Source: Stramonita haemastoma | Lineage: Eukaryota; Mollusca; Gastropoda; Neogastropoda; Muricidae | NCBI GenBank assembly: GCA_030674155.1 | Contig: CM060320.1 | Location: 36,878,072 to 36,942,071 of the forward strand | Direction: 5' to 3' | Length of the DNA stretch: 64,000 nt | Part shown: positions 1 to 64,000 of the stretch, piece by piece | Layout of the letters: every line of letters starts with the position of its first letter | Numbering within the stretch: position 1 is the stretch's first letter | Program-made: the position numbers and the translations under genes | The notes under the pieces: generated by a model | The model's database searches: none | Told to the model about the DNA's origin: nothing | What the model saw: only the letters and a program-made list of their open reading frames with translations

Positions 1-282
1 CAGACACAATTGACTAGCCAGTATTCTTTTACCTCTAACAGTGACTTTAAGAAACTAGATCTTATAGGTCTATCATTGTATCAAGCTTGCATCCCCATTT
101 CAGCCACTCTCTTCCATTGCTGGTAAAGACTAGAGAGACACACACTGGCACAGACACATAACTTGCATACAAACACACAGACACATAGTAACAATAAATT
201 TCATGTATGCGTACGCATCATGTATTGATCTATAGATCTATATAAGACATACAATGATACATGTATGTATTATATCATGTAT

Positions 283-350
<68 letters not shown>

Positions 351-1058
351 CCATTGTATTTTTCGCCTACTTCTGACTCGGTGACTGTCTCTGCTTTTAT
401 TTACAAAGACAACTGAGAAAAGTAAAGGCAGAATACAGGTGCCTTTCTGAGTGTCTCTGGTGTGGTGTGTAGTGTGGTGTGGTATGGTATGGTATGGTAT
501 GGTATGTAGGTATGTATGGTGTGGTGTGTGGTGTGGTGTGTGTGGTGTGGTAGTGGTGTGGTGTGGTGTGGTGTGGTGGTGTGTGGTGTGGTTGTGTGGT
601 GTGGGTGTGGTGTGGTGTGTGTGTGTGGGTGTGTGTGGTTGAGTGTGTGTGTGTTGTATGCATTGGGTGTGCATGTACACTTTGTACAGAAACATGCAGG
701 TGTGGTATGCTGAGTAAACCTAAAGAAAACAATGGATGTTTCACACTTTTGACAGACTGGTTACTATTTTACTAGTAAGCAATTTCTATGAAATAGAAAT
801 TTATGAAAATGTGGACTTTTGACTTGGGCAGCAAAACAGGACAATAACTGAATCTATACCACTTTGAGTAAAGGCTATCTGATACATTACATATGTCGAC
901 TACCATGTCATTATGTAAGAATACTTGTCATTACCACATGAGTATTTTGCTGATTAATTTAGCATATGTAGGGGGGTGGGAGGGGGAGACAGAGACAAAG
1001 ATAAAGAGTGTGCAAAGTTCTACACTGTCTACAGTACAAGTCACTACAACACACATGA

Positions 1059-1150
<92 letters not shown>

Positions 1151-1508
1151 GAGTCACTGTGTGTGTTAGTGTGTGTCTGTGTTGTTTTTTTTTGGGGGGT
1201 GGGTGTGGATGGATGGGAGTATGGGTATGTTGGTGTGTCACTGTGTGTTCATGAATGTGCACACACCCAATGTGCAAATTGAATAAAAGCTGTTTCTTAA
1301 TTTTTTATCTGTTGGACCAATCTCAATCATGTTTAATGAAAATAATTTACATAGTAGACAGTGTGTATGCATACATAATTTGTAAAGTCTATAGCTAGAA
1401 AGTTCTATTGTAAATATATAATAACCCTTGGGAATGCAGCAGGCCTGTCAGTATCAAACAGCATACCTGCCTTCATGCACCCCACGCACACACGTGCATG
1501 TGCGCTGC

Positions 1509-1560
<52 letters not shown>

Positions 1561-1816
1561 GCTGAGCCCTTTTGAACTGGGTAACAATGGGTGTTAACAG
1601 ACTGCCCAAATGTAAACAGTTGGGATTTTTAAAATAGTTTCATGATGTTGCTTCCTTATGACTGAGTACATGACAATTTGAAACTGCTGAAAAAAAAAAT
1701 CCCTCAAAGGGTGGAGCAGTACAGGCCAGTTGACTATTTTATTATTAGTTGACTATACTTTTTTTTTTTAATAAGAAAACAGCTGAATCATTGATTACCA
1801 CAGTATACATGCTTAC
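1..1816 (-). other. GPR137 intron 1 (incomplete), microsatellite-rich
   Basis: No coding exon is recognisable here. It holds a (CA)n run at about 291-349, an irregular TGGTG/ATGGT array at about 455-655, a (GA)n run at about 1056-1150 and a (CA)n run at about 1516-1557. Open frames here are repeat translations. Confidence 0.6.
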
Positions 1817-2233
1817 CTGGGCGAAAAACAAGACCAGCAGACACAACATTGTAAACTGGAGACACACCGGGAAGCAGTAGAGGAGCCAGTAAAACAACAC
1901 CGGTAAATCATTGGCGATGTCACAGTCTTTGAAATAAAACGAAAATAATGTGGTACGCAGGCCTGACCACACTAAACAGCTGAACAGAAACACTGTCTGA
2001 TAACTGAATCGTTTGTGGCGGTAATACCAGATCATCCATAGCTGAACGTACACAAACAAAAACAGTAATGCATAAATGGCTGTGTAGACAATCGTAATAT
2101 TGAGTTCTACACTTGGAGACAGAGCTGGTTTCAATGTTGGTAATGGGCTCCAAGTTGATCCGGCATATTTATCCGCTATTTCTTTTACATCGGCGCCTTC
2201 TTTTTGTTCGCTTGGTACCACTAAATCCGCCAT
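1817..2233 (-). CDS. GPR137: GPR137-family membrane protein, first coding exon (partial gene)
   Basis: The exon reads from an ATG at 2233 to a consensus donor (CAG|GTAAGC) after 1817: 139 codons, phase 0. It encodes a short soluble N-terminus, then hydrophobic helices containing [17 protein letters not shown], the diagnostic [12 protein letters not shown] and [10 protein letters not shown] motifs, and [14 protein letters not shown]. These match the first three transmembrane helices of GPR137/GPR137B/GPR137C. Family members are seven-helix proteins of the lysosomal membrane linked to Rag/mTORC1 signalling. An N-glycosylation sequon (NIT) precedes helix 1. Remaining exons are not found in 1-1816 and must lie left of the window. 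Which paralogue it corresponds to cannot be decided from this exon. The gene is divergent from IARS2. Confidence 0.85.
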
Positions 2234-2747
2234 ACTCTCAGGAACGCTTAAGCATTAACCAGAGACATCACATGATTGTTGTTTACAGAGATTTATCGTT
2301 CTCACTGATACGATGCTGTTCATTAGGCTATTCCCAGTCCCGCCCCGTTTCCGTCAGTGTTTGGAAATAGATCAGCTGTAACCTTCACCTTCTCACTCCA
2401 AAATATAGGTCACTTAATATTTTACCCATTCAAACCTTGTGCTATCTCTCTTATTGAATAAGGAAGTACTCAAGTTGACTACTGAATTGAATATAGTGTT
2501 CATACAAGTGACTGTTCTACTTACTTATCACAGTATTTGAGTTTGAAAACAGAACGTCAATGACCTCTGACCTCCGTTTGTTCCGAAGCTGCAACATGGC
2601 TGCGTGCATGAACAACTTGCGATTTTGATGTGAACAAATTCATGTTTTCAGTTGCATGTCAAATTTCTCAGCATGTGCGCATATATCGAGAAATGAAGTA
2701 TATTGTTTTCAAACATTTCTGCTAACTGTATCTGCTGAGGCACAAAC
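2234..2747. promoter_or_regulatory. Bidirectional GPR137 / IARS2 promoter interval
   Basis: This is 514 bp between the two divergent start codons, free of SINEs and simple repeats, unlike most of the window. It includes CAACATGGCTGCG near 2592-2604, which resembles a YY1 site, and GCATGTGCGC near 2670-2679, which resembles an NRF-1 half-site. Both motif types are common at nuclear genes for mitochondrial proteins. No TATA box is evident. Transcription starts are not determinable from sequence, so the boundaries are simply the two ATGs. Confidence 0.5.
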
Positions 2748-23348
<20,601 letters not shown>

Positions 23349-24029
23349 CGCCCTGGGGGCCCTGTGTAGGACACGTTTCATAGAATTGGCAAGTTACGAT
23401 TTGTGTAAAGAGTATCGGTGATGTGTGATACAACGTTTTCTTTTTTTCCTTTTCTCAAGTGGTCATTGACAAGTTGTGGTTTGCGTTCAAGTCTGTGGTA
23501 AGATGTTGTTGGGTGCTTTGATCTTTTTCTCTGCCCCGAGTGGACAGTGAAACTTTGGTGATTGTGATGATGATATTTGTGTGTCTTCTTTCCTACATCA
23601 GTGTCGAAGAACGCTTGAGTGGTGATAAAGAGATCTATTTTGAGTGTGCTTTCATGCCCAGTCTGCTTGGCTTTGTGGGTATGTTACCAGTGATGAACTT
23701 GTGTTAATTTTTGTTATTATCTGCAAGTACATGATTGGTACTTTACAAATATTTTGCCGTTGATCTAGTTGATGCCATGACAGTGACAGGATTTACTGGA
23801 ATCTGTTTTTGTTTTTGTATTTTGCCTTTGTTCCTCGGCTAGAGCTCTGAAGTTTAGCAATGGTGAGATTGTTGCATATGCCTCCGTACTGCCCCTCCCC
23901 ACTGGGAATAAGAATGATGATTTTGAGGCAAACCTTTAGGGAAGCCGCATCTGATTTTGGGTAGGATGTCTAAACACAACACTAGTGTGTGTGTGTTGTA
24001 TTTTTTGTAGTTTTTCAGATGTTTTCTCT

Positions 24030-24160
24030 TTAATCTCATACGAGTGGAGTCAGCACTGATGTCAACTCCAGGGGAAAAATCCCCTTTACTGGGCGTCTTA
24101 GTGGTGGCCCAAACCCACGCTTTATCTGGGTAGTCAAATCACGAGCACATCAGTTGGCTT
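24030..24160 (-). repeat. SINE family A fragment flanked by long direct repeats
   Basis: GAGTGGAGTCAGCACTGATG and AACTCCAGGGGAAAAATCCCC mark family A. The same sequence of about 46 bp (TCCGTACTGCC...GATTTTGAGG) occurs at 23,883-23,928 and again at 24,162-24,208. Confidence 0.75.
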
Positions 24161-24623
24161 TTCCGTACTGCCCCCTCCCCACTGGGAATAAGAATGATGA
24201 TTTTGAGGGAACTTAGCTGGATAAAAACAGTCATCAGGACTTGGTCCAGTATATACAGTCATTTTCATGGCTTATTCATTTCAGTTTGCTGCCTTCATTT
24301 TTTCCCTCCTTACCCTTTTCTAGTTGCTGTTTTTCCCCCCAACTACTTTTTGCAAAGTATTCTACAAACTCTTTGCTGCACACTGAATCCCCCCTTCCCC
24401 CCACCCCCAGAATTAAAAAAACCACGAAAACCAATGGATCTTATATAAACAAGCTGATGAAATCATGTTCTGGAGAAAAAAAGACCTCTGTCTTTAAACA
24501 CAGACCAACCCATCCCCCACCCACACACATAGATGCACATTTGCACACACACACCACACACACACACACACACCACAACACACACACACACACTCACACA
24601 CACACACACACACACACAACACT

Positions 24624-24656
<33 letters not shown>

Positions 24657-24911
24657 AGCACTGTTGACCTTTCAGGCAATATATCATCACCACCACCAAG
24701 TAACACCTGTCTTCTTAAATTGGACAGAACTGAGATTGTCAACAAGGCAGCGGCCTGCAGTGTGAATCAGACGTGTGCATGCTTACACTTGCACAGCTTC
24801 ATCCCCATCTCCCCCACCCAACACATCCCTTGCTTGACCAATGATCTCAAAACTAAGTGACAGAAAGTGCTAAGTACTGCTATTCCTCCTACCTTCCAGT
24901 CTTTATGTACA

Positions 24912-25075
24912 ATTGATGGATATGTTTATATCTGTCATATCAGAAATGGGTATGGTTATATCTGTCGTATCAGAAACAGATATGATTGCATCTGTTGTTT
25001 CAGAAATGGATATTGTTGCATCTGTGGTATCAGAAATGGATATGGTTGCATCTGAAATCAGTCTGGAATGGAGCG
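24912..25075 (+). repeat. 30-bp minisatellite
   Basis: About five imperfect copies around GATATGGTTGCATCTGT and TATCAGAAATG, with further half-copies to 25,190. It is open in several frames only because 30 is a multiple of three. Confidence 0.8.
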
Positions 25076-25212
25076 AGAGAAGAGTCTCCATCTACAATTG
25101 ATGGATATGGTTGTATCTGTCATATCAAATATAGAACAAGAATGGAATGGAGAGTCTCCATGAACAAAACTGATGAATATGGTTGCACCTGAAGATAAAT
25201 GGACAACATAAA

Positions 25213-25420
25213 AATAAAAGGGTGTATACATGTATGTACATAAGTCCTGTTAAACGATACGACGTTTAAATGATGCAGCTGATGAGTTAACATAAGAGAT
25301 TATATGTACATTTTGTTTTTGTTTAGTCTGTGGGTTGCATGACAGTCTGCATTGCTGATTTGTGCAGCCTTTTGGATGTCTATATTGTTAAACTGCTGTT
25401 AAACGCCGATTATGAATAAA
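25213..25420 (+). terminator. Candidate IARS2 poly(A) signals
   Basis: AATAAA at 25,213-25,218 and 25,415-25,420. Both lie before the MITE and LINE that begin the repeat-filled intergenic stretch. Neither is proven. Confidence 0.35.
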
Positions 25421-25515
25421 TAACTTGTGTGAAGAATTGAAATACAGTGTTGAAATGCATGATGTGGGTTTCAAGACAGAAAGATTGAGAAATCTGTGTG
25501 ACAGTGTTGCCTTGT

Positions 25516-25670
25516 TTAACCCTTTCGCTGCTATCATATTTTGCTCTGGCACATGCCGGACAAAACAGAGAGAGCGTTGAAGCATGACAAAAAGGGATCG
25601 TCAACTGAGCATTGCTGGTGGTGGTTTCTTTGATGAAAGCTGTTTGTCAACAGCGCAGTGAAGAGGTTAA
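25516..25670. mobile_element. Short piggyBac-like MITE
   Basis: TTAACCCTTTCGCTGC at left is mirrored by GCGCAGTGAAGAGGTTAA at right; 155 bp with TTAA at both ends. Confidence 0.65.
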
Positions 25671-25761
25671 TATGTTGTCTCATTTACCAATAATTAGACA
25701 TTTTTACAAGTGCTTCTGTCTGTTAAAAGCGAAAAATGTTCACCTTCAATTTTACTACTGA

Positions 25762-27165
25762 CTAATAATAATAATATGGAATTTATTTAACGCTAAATCT
25801 TGTAAAGCAAATCAAAGCACTTGCATTCAAATCAGTCGCATGCATGCAACCATTCACATACGAATTGACAAATTATATATTTAAGCAAACGCAAATACAC
25901 ACACATACACACACGATAACGCGAAGTGATGGAGATGGAGGAGACTGAAAGAAAATAGGGACATATGTGAGGTGTGATGATGAAGGAAGATCCAAGGTAT
26001 AAGTGTGTCTTTAGATTGGATTTGAAAGTGTCAAGCAAAGGGATTTGGCGAAGGGACAGAGGGAGGTTATTCCAGATAGATGGACCAGAAATAGTGAAAG
26101 AACGACAGCTGACACTGGACTGTTTAAACCTTGGTATTTTTAAGCACACAGTATCTTCAGCAGAACGGAGGGATCAAGGAGTGTACAGTTGAAGACAGTC
26201 ACAGAGATGGAAGGTACAGTCTTGTGTAGACATTTGTAGCAGAGGGTGATCTTGTATTTCACTCTTTGTGCAACAGGTAGCCAGTGAAGAGATCGCACGA
26301 GAGGAGTTATATGTTTGGATTTCTTCTTTCTTAGGACAAGTCGAGCAGCAGAGTTTTGAATACGTTGAAGAGAGTGGATAGATGATGCTGGTAGACCAGC
26401 CAACAGTGAATTACAGTAGTCCAGTCGAAAAAGAATTACAGATGTTGCAAACTTGGATGTTGCGTCAGTAGATAGATACTTGCGAACTGCACTAATAGGC
26501 CATAACTGATAGTTGTATGACTAACAGGTCTGGGTAATGAATTTTTGCATTGAAAGTGTGTTATCAATAACAACACCTAGATATGTCACAGACGTGGAAA
26601 GAGGAACTGAGATACTGCCAAAACCTATTAAAGTTGTTGAGATGGAGGAGAGTTTATGTTTGGTCCCTACAAGCATGGCTTCAGTTTTATCGGCATTCAG
26701 CTGTAACTTGTTTTGAATCATCCAGTTTTGAATATCTTGAAGACAGTTGGACATATTTGTTAAGAGGGAAGGCAGATTTTCAGGAGTATCACTACTTAAA
26801 ATTTGAGTATCATCAGCATAAAAGTGATGATTAATCTGATGACAGTTGATTATAAACAAGAGTGGAGCAGTGTATAAAGTTAAAGAGAACAGGCCCTAGA
26901 ACTGAACCCTGTGGGACTCCACATTCAAGTTTGACAGGTTTTGATCGAAGTTTGTTTTGCTCACAGAAACTGTTTGGAATCGGTCTGTTAGGTATGACTG
27001 AAACCATCTTGGAAAGTGAGCAGAGAGAGTACTCAAGTCTTGATGGGTTGGTCTGTACACACAATCCTGTCACTGGATTAAGAGTTTGATTCTCCCCAAA
27101 ATGTATTGTTACATGCTCAGTAGTGATGTCTGAGGATGTATGGCAAGATTTGTTGTATATCACAA
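25762..27165 (-). mobile_element. 5'-truncated non-LTR retrotransposon, reverse transcriptase remnant
   Basis: On the minus strand several frames together carry CGVPQGSVLGPVLF, then YADDTQI (reverse transcriptase catalytic box), then LNADKTEAMLVG, then SLHWLPVAQRVKYKI near the C-terminus. The last motif is typical of the CR1/L2/Rex/Jockey group of LINEs. The frame is broken several times and the 5' half is absent, so it is a dead copy. It ends in a TTATTA-type 3' repeat at 25,762-25,780. The same 3' end recurs at 41,488 and 59,318. Confidence 0.85.
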
Positions 27166-27171
27166 CTAGTT

Positions 27172-27490
27172 TGGGGACAGGATGGCCTGGTGATTAGAGC
27201 GTTGTGTGATCTGACAGCCCAGGGTCATGTCACCATGGAGATGCCATTCAGGGAGATTTTTCCTTTGGAGTTCATCTCAGCACTGACCCCACTCCCCAAA
27301 AGTCCTTTGATGGATGAGACTATATAAACCAAGGTCCTGTCAACAAATGCACACAGAACATCTTGCACACCTCTTAAAACCTGTTTTGCCTTTTGGAAGA
27401 GCAGGCCATTTGTGCCAGATGGGAACAGATGACAAAATTTACAAAAAGCACATGCACAATGGCATTGTGCTTAAAAATTACCCCTGAGGT
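27172..27490 (+). repeat. SINE family A, diverged, adjoining the LINE
   Basis: Starts GGGGACAGGATGGCCTGGTGATTAG (box A region), then CCCCACTCCCCAAAAGTCC, GAGCAGGCCATTTGTGCC and GGGAACAGATGAC. Confidence 0.8.
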
Positions 27491-29359
27491 AAAAATGCAG
27501 CTAATGCAACAGAGGATACTCATATGCAAAATCTCATTATTTGAGAATCTCCATGCCCTGGCTGAGGAATGGAAAAAATAGAACCCCCTCCCCCCGCCAG
27601 TTCTGTTGTTGGTGCTAGTCTTAATACCATAGGATGGGGGGGGGGCATAGAGACACCACAGAAGGAAAAAACCCAAAGCACACCCAGACATTGTGTTTGT
27701 ACTTGTTGAATGTATTGCACCTGTTCATATGTATGCACACAACTACTGATAACTCGCAGCATGTTTTTATTTAAAAGATTCATCAGCTGTATGTAGGCTA
27801 AATTGCTGACAAACTTGGTAGGAAAACATTTGCACTGTAGTACATGGTGGAAGAAGAAATAGCATGAAATTCTTGCTGGATTTATACGAAAGAGCAATAA
27901 AAAATCTTAGGATGTACACATCAACAAAACACATCATACAAATCAAATCTAGTTATTTTTGCATCCTTCCTCTCTCGCACAAAGATAGAGAAAGATGCCT
28001 CCTTTCAAGCATGACAAAACAATTAACTACTAATCACATAACTGCCACTGCCACATATCAATTGTATATTCTCTGACAAGTCTGATCATGACATCAAAGA
28101 ACAAGATTACTACAAAAATCTCTACAAACGAGAACAGAATGCTTTCGATATGGAAACCAGTATCACACAAACAGTGCAGCCAGATGAATTCACAAACAAA
28201 AGAGCCATAAAAATGTACACGCACTACGAGTTCAACTGCAAAAAAAGGCTGGTACTGTTTTTCAATTTCAAACAAGGCTGGTAGTGGTGTTATTCAATCT
28301 CTTAAAGATACACAAGAAAAAAAAAAGAAACATGAATTGATTAATAAAATAAAATCACACAAAGTTGAAAGCAATATGCTAACTACTTCATCCATTCCCT
28401 GAAAACATAAGAGAAAGTGTTCACATGAAATTCTCAGCGTAATCATAGGGGAAAAAAAACACTTTTGTGAAGTTGATGCACTATGACTTAAAAGCACAGA
28501 AGGTTGGTTGGTTGGTTTTAAAATGAATATCTCAAGCAATGGTTCAGCAGGACAGCACAGACAGTTGGCTCGTTTGTGGTGGTTTTGTTGTTGTTGCTGC
28601 TGTTTGGTTTTTCTTTTTTTTAAGGGGGGCGGCAGGCGGGGAAATTTCAATTCCTTGCAGTCTGTGATGTGGTAAATGTTTATGCAGAGTGGAATACAAG
28701 ACACAAGAAACTTTGTACCTATTCTCCTGGCTAAGTGCTATGAATGCTATGAATACTGGCACCATGTCTTGAGCCAAAGAACTGAAAACACAGCACACAA
28801 ATGGATGGAAAGCGAGTTATTTAAATGTCCTTTTTATGGCTTTGTGACAGCTTTGACATTAAAGAACTGATATGACAAATGGATTTAGACTTGCCACATT
28901 TTCATCTGAGGTGCTCCCTTTTTCAAATTTTTGTGAGTTCTAATGAAAAATTGCCCTACAATGAACACTAAAAAAAGAAAAGAAAAAAAAGCCAACAACG
29001 ATACTTAAAAACAGACAATTAGGCATTGACACACAACTACCACAGATAGAGCTGATACTTTCATCAGCACAGTATCTCCACAACTTGTTTTGTTCAAAGG
29101 ACTAATGTAGTGTCAGGGAAGCAGTCATTGTTACAAAGAAAATGCAAAAGAAAATTCCAGCATGCATGCAACACTTTTGAAAAGCGCACTGGAAATGAAG
29201 CAACATCTTATGACTGACAAAGACAGTTCTCTGTAGATATTAAGCAGATTTCAGCCGCTTAAAATAGTCACAACCTATCACACACTACATGAACTAAAGG
29301 AAATCACTGGAAGAACTTTCTGCCATGGCTCTGCTTTCACATGCTCAAATCAGTCGTCT

Positions 29360-29398
<39 letters not shown>

Positions 29399-29810
29399 CT
29401 CTCTCTCTCTCTCAAAAAAGACATGCAAAAGAACAGAAATGCAATGATCTTACACCCCTCTCCACAATTGTGCACGTAATAGGACCCATCAGAGATGACA
29501 ACAGTCTGAAGTTCAATCCTCCCTAAAACTTGCTGGGGATTAGGGGCTGTCCAGGCACAGCTGAGACACAGGGCAGAAAGTAAGTTTTAACTGTGCGAGT
29601 GTGGGAGGGGCGTCACTCAAACTGGAGGAAAATTGCTGTACTAAAACCTTCCCCCATGAGTCCACAATGCAGCAGTTAAAGAAAAAATGAAAGCAGTTAA
29701 ATCACCATGTTGACCCTTAATTTCTCCCATGCTCCTCCTCCCTCCAAACTTTTCTCCCATTTTTTATTTTGCAGGCAGTAGAGCACACTATGGAGGGGGG
29801 ACGGTCCAGT
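27491..29810 (-). other. RAB3GAP2 3' UTR / intergenic DNA
   Basis: No gene is recognised on either strand. A minus-strand AATAAA lies at 29,763-29,768, about 43 nt past the RAB3GAP2 stop, and another near 27,768. A short (CA)n(CT)n occurs at 29,365-29,413. Confidence 0.5.
29763..29768 (-). terminator. Candidate RAB3GAP2 poly(A) signal
   Basis: AATAAA on the minus strand about 43 nt downstream of the stop codon at 29,811. Confidence 0.4.
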
Positions 29811-62996
<33,186 letters not shown>

Positions 62997-63059
62997 AATG
63001 GCTTTAGTTTTGTTCATACACTATCACTGAAAAGATTATGTGCATGTAAACATCAAACA

Positions 63060-63135
63060 CTCCACCACTCAGCAGCCATGATCGATGACGTCATCAGCTG
63101 ATTTGTTCAACCGGAAGCCACCGGAGGAGAAAAAG
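63060..63135 (-). promoter_or_regulatory. RAB3GAP2 core promoter candidate
   Basis: Within 80 bp lie a perfect palindromic CRE (TGACGTCA, 63,086-63,093), an ETS-type ACCGGAAGC (63,110-63,118), and CATGGCTGC on the minus strand (63,072-63,080), a YY1-like site also found in the GPR137/IARS2 interval. It is 65-140 bp upstream of the ATG. Confidence 0.6.
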
Positions 63136-64000
63136 CTACTTTCGATTTTCCCGATGCATAGTCAAAGTGCAAAAACATCAATAAATGGGGTTTTTTTTAA
63201 GTACGTGTATTTATTTCATTGATGAAACTTAATCATTGCTAGCTATAAGTGAAAACTGGATTCAATCAAACCTTCCACACACACACACACACACACACAC
63301 ATTTACACACCAGTAGCAGCAGTGAACTGAAGATGGCTATACATAGTAACTGACATAGATAGTGTATTGCATCGCTAGTATGCATGTTAATATATACCAG
63401 CCACACTGTAATAAGTAGGATGAGCCGCGGCTGGGTGGATCATTTCCACATGAGCCTGAAGCATTTGGAATGCTGGGGACTTGACTTTGGTCTGGTTTCC
63501 AGTACCACTCAGCTAACTTGATACTCACTTTTTTTTTTCTTTTTTTTTTTGGAAGGGGCAACCAGGGAGAGGATATATAAAGATAAGGCCTATGGGAGGG
63601 GAAATATGTTGAGATTTTTGTGATAAAAAAATCAGGGGTGTGTGGGGTGGGCCCTTTCTTTGTAGGGTCACCCCTCACAACCCAGCTAACTCAGTGTTCT
63701 CCCCCTCTTTTATTGATTGTTTTTGTTTTTTGTTTTGTTTTGTTTTTATAGTTGGTGGGGGTTGTTTCATTTCATTTGTTTGTTGATTGATGTGTTTTGT
63801 GCTGTGTTTGGCTTGTTGGTGACTTACACATATGTTGAGAACTCAGCACCACCTACCTTACTTGGTTCTTTCTCTTTTACTTCTAAAAATTCATTTTGTA
63901 AAAAATACTAGGGAGTAAATTCAGTTTGTTTGTGTGGTTTTGTTCATTTGATTTTTTTTTGAAAATTTTTGTTTGGGGTTTGCCAAAGCATCACTGAGGA
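63136..64000. other. Upstream intergenic DNA, no gene recognised
   Basis: A short (CA)n at 63,277-63,300, poly-T stretches and G/T-rich DNA after 63,700. No conserved coding segment seen on either strand. Confidence 0.5.

Larger units (their letters stand above)
23349..25761 (+). other. IARS2 3' UTR and downstream DNA
   Basis: No coding exon is recognised. Possible poly(A) signals AATAAA occur at 25,213 and 25,415; the used site is unknown. It includes a family E copy (23,830-23,985), a SINE A fragment, a (CA)n array (24,544-24,656), a 30-bp minisatellite and a MITE. Confidence 0.55.

Noticed and set aside
285..744. Open frames of up to 136 residues in TGG/CA repeat
   Set aside because: His/Thr/Pro or Cys/Val runs from simple repeats; no conserved segment.

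Overview
The window is animal nuclear DNA: spliced genes with GT..AG introns, and introns crowded with tRNA-derived SINEs, MITE-like elements, a LINE fragment and very long dinucleotide arrays. The proteins are clear orthologues of vertebrate genes but diverged from them. Together with the repeat style this suggests a lophotrochozoan, most likely a mollusc (perhaps a gastropod). That assignment is an inference from style, not proven.

Layout. (1) Positions 1-2233, minus strand: the first coding exon of a GPR137-family seven-helix membrane protein; the rest of the gene lies beyond the left edge. (2) Positions 2234-2747: a 514-bp head-to-head promoter interval. (3) Positions 2748-23348, plus strand: a complete IARS2 gene (mitochondrial isoleucyl-tRNA synthetase). 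It has 23 coding exons and about 1009 residues, every exon phase joins, and all catalytic and editing motifs are present. (4) Positions 23349-29810: 3' UTR and convergent intergenic DNA with a short minisatellite, a piggyBac-like MITE, a 5'-truncated LINE and SINEs. (5) Positions 29811-62996, minus strand: RAB3GAP2 (non-catalytic subunit of Rab3 GAP), about 35 exons, with a CRE/ETS-bearing promoter near 63,070-63,130. (6) Positions 63,150-64,000: no gene recognised.

The tail-to-tail IARS2/RAB3GAP2 arrangement matches human 1q41, so it looks like an old microsynteny. The two genes do unrelated jobs: mitochondrial translation, and Rab3/Rab18 regulation in membrane traffic. GPR137 proteins are lysosomal membrane proteins.

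The most unusual signal is a set of intronic minisatellites placed exactly on splice junctions. In at least six introns the repeated unit begins at, ends at or contains a genuine donor or acceptor, sometimes with 9-35 nt of the exon, so each array multiplies decoy splice sites. Other points of note: a GC-AG intron in IARS2; a SINE family whose head joins a tRNA-like box A to a 5S rRNA segment; SINE tails lying within splice-donor regions; and several one-base frame discontinuities in RAB3GAP2, while IARS2 has none.
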